This document shows, piece after piece, positions 56,140-59,487 of a stretch of DNA of 59,487 bases. Positions within the stretch are counted from its first letter, which is position 1; every line of letters begins with the position of its first letter. The DNA lies in the NCBI RefSeq assembly GCF_000711695.1, contig NW_013546911.1, positions 1-59,487 on the forward strand, read 5' to 3'. The position numbers and the translations under genes were made by a program. Source of the stretch: Tilletiaria anomala UBC 951. Its lineage: Eukaryota > Basidiomycota > Exobasidiomycetes > Georgefischeriales > Tilletiariaceae. Under the pieces are notes generated by a model that saw only the letters and a program-made list of their open reading frames with translations, had not been told where the DNA came from and made no database searches.

Positions 56140-58226
56140 ACACCTGGCGTGGCATCAGATGGCGGGGGGTGCTCGCTTCCCTCTGCCCGCACACAGGCTG
56201 CCTGTTATCGTCAGACCCGTTGACTCGTCCAGGGAGGATCTCCAGACGGATCGATCGACCCGTGTCCGGCTGGCTGGGCTGGAATTCGCGTTCGGGCCCC
56301 AGTTCGAATGTGAAATGTAGTAGTATATCGTAATGACGCGCCTCCCTTGCACTGGTCTGTTCTGTTCCGTTCGGACCCCGGTGCTCTCTGGATGCCTTAA
56401 CAGCCTCGAGTCAACTTTTCTCCGTCCGTTCCAGTCTCTCTCGGACACATGACGAGCACGAGCCAGAGGTAGTCGGCACAGCCTAGAGTCCGCCGTCCGA
56501 CACAGGCTCTCCCCTCTTCGCCTTGCATTCCTATAGGGAAGAACGGAGAGAGTATTATATTTATCACACCTCTGATATTTAGGGTTGCGCCGCTGGTTGA
56601 ACGATCAAGGGAAGCAGCAAGTGCGAGCAATCGATATCATGGAGTTTTATGGAAAGGATGATGAGCGTCGTAACCGAAAGGCGTTTGGCATGTGCCACTT
56701 GGAAGTATTGGATCCCAAAGAGCCAGCCGACAAACATAAAAATCGATCAATCCCGACTTGCATTGAGAGCTGCAAGTTCACATGAATTGTACCAAGTCTA
56801 CCGGGTCTATACAAGGTAAGCACCAGGCCCTCGAGCACCTCGTCGCTGGTCCTTGGTTTGCTTTGCCATCCGTGGGACGTGGAGGAAGTTGCCAAGCCAG
56901 GCTGATACCCCCGGATGTCGCGGCTGGTCACATTTTGAGAGAAGAGGGTAGGGAAGGAGGAGACGTCTGATTCACTTCAGGTAAATATCTTGGAAAAGTC
57001 CACCCACACACTCCCTTCGATGGTTCTCATATTGCCCCATTGCTCAATGAATCGACCCGCGAACGAGCAACTCCCACCATTATTTAGTCCATCGCCAGAC
57101 CGGGAAGGCTCCACATGACCGTATCTCCTCTGCCAATCACATCCATGGTGTCATCGCAAGGCTCGGTGGCCTCAGCCTATCATAGACGTGGGTGACTCTC
57201 CAATCACACTACTTGCCTTCAAATCTGCCAGCGATCAACATCCGCTAAATTCAATTGAACAAGCATTGCCGCCTGTGTGTTTGCATTGCGTCGCCACCAA
57301 TCACTTTCCGGTCTTGATTTAATTCTTCTTGCCATCACCAAAGGCCACAAAGGCTGAACGCGAATAGGCTGGGCATCACAAGAGTATGTGTGAATCAGTG
57401 AGACTATGAAAGCAGACAGAACAAAGAGAATCGCATACAACCATACCCGGAGGGTGATGGCAGCCGCGAAGTTTCAAAGTGACAGGATGCTGGCTTTCGT
57501 GTTACTCGAGGGCTTCGTGGGAGGCGCCTTCTAGACTGATGCCGCAAAGAGGGTCATGGCAGTGACTTGTGCATGCCTAACGCCGGTGAGAATAGTTTAA
57601 GTCCGCCGAGAAGCGGGGCGTCGCGGACAGCTTGTAGCGCAGGCCGCGGCTATTCGCGGCGTGCTGACCCCATTGGATCCGTTCAGAGTAGATAAAAAAA
57701 ATAGCCGATGGGGCTGGCGAAATCAGTATGTTGTTCGCAGGAGGAAGTTGTGCTCGCAAGCTGCAAGCCCGGCAAAAGGATGCGTGAAACCTCCTCTGAA
57801 CCCTCCCCTATACACGAGTTTGAACTCACATCCGGCTAGACATCCGGAGCCGGCAGGCGGGTGGCGAGACCCGAGACTGTGAGTTGGGGTGGAGGATTGC
57901 CTGTCGCCCGTGGCTGTGCGTGGACTGCAACATGGAGCGTGGCGCAAAGTTGCGCCGCACTGCACCGCCCATACGAAGTGACATAGTTTCCATGCTAGCA
58001 AGCGTGTGTAGTACAAGTAGCACGCAAGCTGCTTTTGTTGCATACCCTAGAACCCTTGAGTGTAGATATATATATTAGACCGGCTCCACAGTCCACAGAC
58101 TGGAGACACCAATGCTCTCGTCAATGCGTTCCACGTCCAGCTTGCTCTGTGACATCCGACTGAACCATAAGCAGCATCTGGCGCCGCTTTGCCTAATCCT
58201 CCATCCCTTCATCTCACCCTTTCGCC
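56140..58226. other. 2.1-kb intergenic region upstream of the P450
   Basis: No recognisable gene. A minus-strand piece near 57300-57440 starts with a hydrophobic stretch (LYAILFVLSAFIVSLI) but has no ATG in frame. It probably contains the P450 promoter. Confidence 0.4.
58064..58076 (+). promoter_or_regulatory. TATA-like element upstream of the P450
   Basis: A run of alternating TA (AGATATATATATATTAG) about 155 nt before the P450 start codon. Position and sequence fit a TATA box; a simple repeat is the alternative. Confidence 0.4.
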
Positions 58227-59487
58227 ATGGCTGTTTCGCAAGGCCAGGCAGCCGAGCACCGGCCGATTCCCCAGCCCGCGGAGCGTTTCTTGACCAGTAA
58301 CCTCACCGATATCCACTTCACCGAGAGCCTTCCCGACCTGGTCCGGCTCAGCGCGATTTACGGCCCTATTTACCAGCTTCATCTGCTCGACCAGCACACC
58401 GTCTTCCTTTCCAGTCATGAGCAAGTCGACCACGCCTGTGATGGGGGCAAGTTCGAGAAAGGTATCGGCGCCCCTTGCGCGAGGTGCGAAACTTCGCCGG
58501 CGACGGTCTTTTCACAGCCTTTGGAGATGCGCCGATCTGGAGTCTCGCTCATCGCATCCTATTTCCTGCCATTGGACCGCTGGCCATCCGCAAGATGCAG
58601 CCCATGATGGTGGACGTCATCAGTCAGATGCTTCTCCATTGGGAGCACCATGCTGGTCAGCCGTTCGAGGCTGCAGAGCAGTACACCAATCTTACCTTTG
58701 TGCTTATATCTACAGCACGCGCTAAAAGAAGGAAAGAACAATTCTGACCCTTTTCTTTCCCTTCTGTGCTTACGCTGCAATAGGACACAATCGCGTGGTG
58801 CACCTTCAAGTACCGCTTCAACAGCTTCCATTCGGCCACCCCACACCCATTCATCAGCACAATGGCCTCCTTGCTCAAAGGTAAGTGTGCCTGCTGAAGC
58901 CTTCACTCTGGACGGAGTCCCGCTAAAACGCCTGCCTGACCCGCTCCTCAGAATCTAGCGCGCGTGCCAAACGCCCGGGCATTCTCAAGAAGCTGATGTT
59001 CATGAGCGACGCCGAGTATACTCGCAACATCCAAGCCTTGCTCAAGCAGTGCGACGAAATCATTGAGGCCAGATGCAAGTACCCAGACCCTGATGCGCAT
59101 GACTCGCTCAACAACATGTTCTTGGACCGTGACCCTTCGACGGGAGAAGCTTTGTCTGACGAGAACATCCGTTATCAAATGGTTACCTTTTTGTGAGTGC
59201 AGGTGGCAGTTTCACAAGAGGAGTAGATTATAGCTGACACTCTCTCCGGCTGCGGCGTGTGCTTGTATCTCCTCCAGGATCACCGGCCATGAGACCACCT
59301 CTGGCTTGCTCTCCTTCGCGACTTACTTTATGCTCAAGAACCCGGTCATTTTACGCAAAGCACGCGAGGAGGCGGAAAACGTGATTGGCGAATCGGGTGG
59401 CGACATGATGAAGATGAACGCAAACAAGCTCAAATATATTGACGCCATTCTCAAGGAGACCCTCCGCCTGTGCCCTTCTGCACCTGC
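58227..59487 (+). CDS. CYP505/CYP102-type cytochrome P450 (5' part, runs off the window)
   Basis: Exons are about 58227-58699, 58784-58880, 58952-59192 and 59278 onward; the gene continues past the end. There is no membrane anchor: the protein begins MAVSQGQAAEHRPIPQPAER. It resembles bacterial P450 BM3: YGPIYQLHLLDQHTVFLSS, EVRNFAGDGLFTAFGD, MMVDVISQMLLHWEHHAG, WCTFKYRFNSFH, the I-helix FLITGHETTSGLLSFA and the K-helix ETLRLCPSAP. Such proteins are usually fused to a C-terminal NADPH reductase and hydroxylate fatty acids at sub-terminal positions; the reductase part would lie outside the window. Between KFEKGIGAP and LREVRNF the frame changes by one base at the C-run 58471-58474. This is either a sequencing/assembly error or a real break. 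Confidence 0.88.

Noticed and set aside
25051-59487. A secondary-metabolite cluster made of SDR, GST and P450 genes
   Set aside because: They are spread over more than 30 kb with many housekeeping genes between them.
1-59487. LTR elements, DNA transposons or other mobile elements
   Set aside because: No integrase, transposase or reverse-transcriptase motif and no long terminal repeats were seen by eye; short repeats are simple microsatellites.

Overview
The window is a gene-dense stretch of a fungal nuclear genome. Introns are short (mostly 50-110 nt, GTGAGT/GTAAGT donors, CTAAC/CTGAC-type branch sites). Gene models are basidiomycete-like, and several introns interrupt conserved domains at unusual places. 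The protein set (Rpb4 with five exons, an Mrp10 homologue, a soluble CYP505-type P450, serine/alanine-rich low-complexity proteins) fits Basidiomycota, most likely Ustilaginomycotina. That placement is an inference from overall look, not a phylogeny.

Layout. 0.2-10.2 kb: SPF30 (+), RPF1 (-), NOM1/SGD1 (+), fimbrin (-), prefoldin 2 (+); tightly packed, alternating convergent and divergent. 11.1-13.8 kb: a 911-residue low-complexity protein of unknown function (-). 13.8-17.6 kb: no gene found. 17.6-19.6 kb: a Dot5/BCP-type nuclear peroxiredoxin (-) with a 10-nt microexon, and a small Lys/Glu-rich protein (-). 19.6-25 kb: gene-poor, with exon-like remnants including a DnaJ-type Cys-rich zinc finger. 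25-29 kb: a short-chain dehydrogenase, an AT-rich piece that looks like inserted mitochondrial DNA (cox1-like), and a five-exon GST-like gene. 29.3-38.1 kb: RPB4 (-), NUS1 (+), thymidylate kinase (-), PEX11 (+), ZPR1 (-). 38.6-42.8 kb: a large protein that joins a cyclin K/T-type box to C-terminal RRM-like domains. 43.5-44.5 kb: an NPC2/ML-domain lipid-transfer protein. 44.5-48.8 kb: gene-poor, with open fragments. 48.8-56.1 kb: MRP10 (-), eIF3f (+), prephenate dehydratase (-), mitochondrial uS7 (-), Cdc4-type myosin light chain (+). 58.2 kb to the end: the 5' part of a CYP505/CYP102-type P450.

Most genes are core housekeeping functions: mRNA splicing, rRNA processing, cytosolic and mitochondrial translation, RNA polymerase II, dolichol synthesis, dTTP and Phe/Tyr synthesis, actin/myosin cytoskeleton. 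They do not form one pathway. Several divergent pairs share short promoters and related jobs (RPF1/NOM1; MRP10/eIF3f). I saw no LTR element, DNA transposon, tRNA, rRNA or CRISPR. The least expected items are the cyclin-RRM fusion, the peroxiredoxin microexon, the ACT-less prephenate dehydratase, the cox1-like insert and the DnaJ-type zinc-finger remnant.
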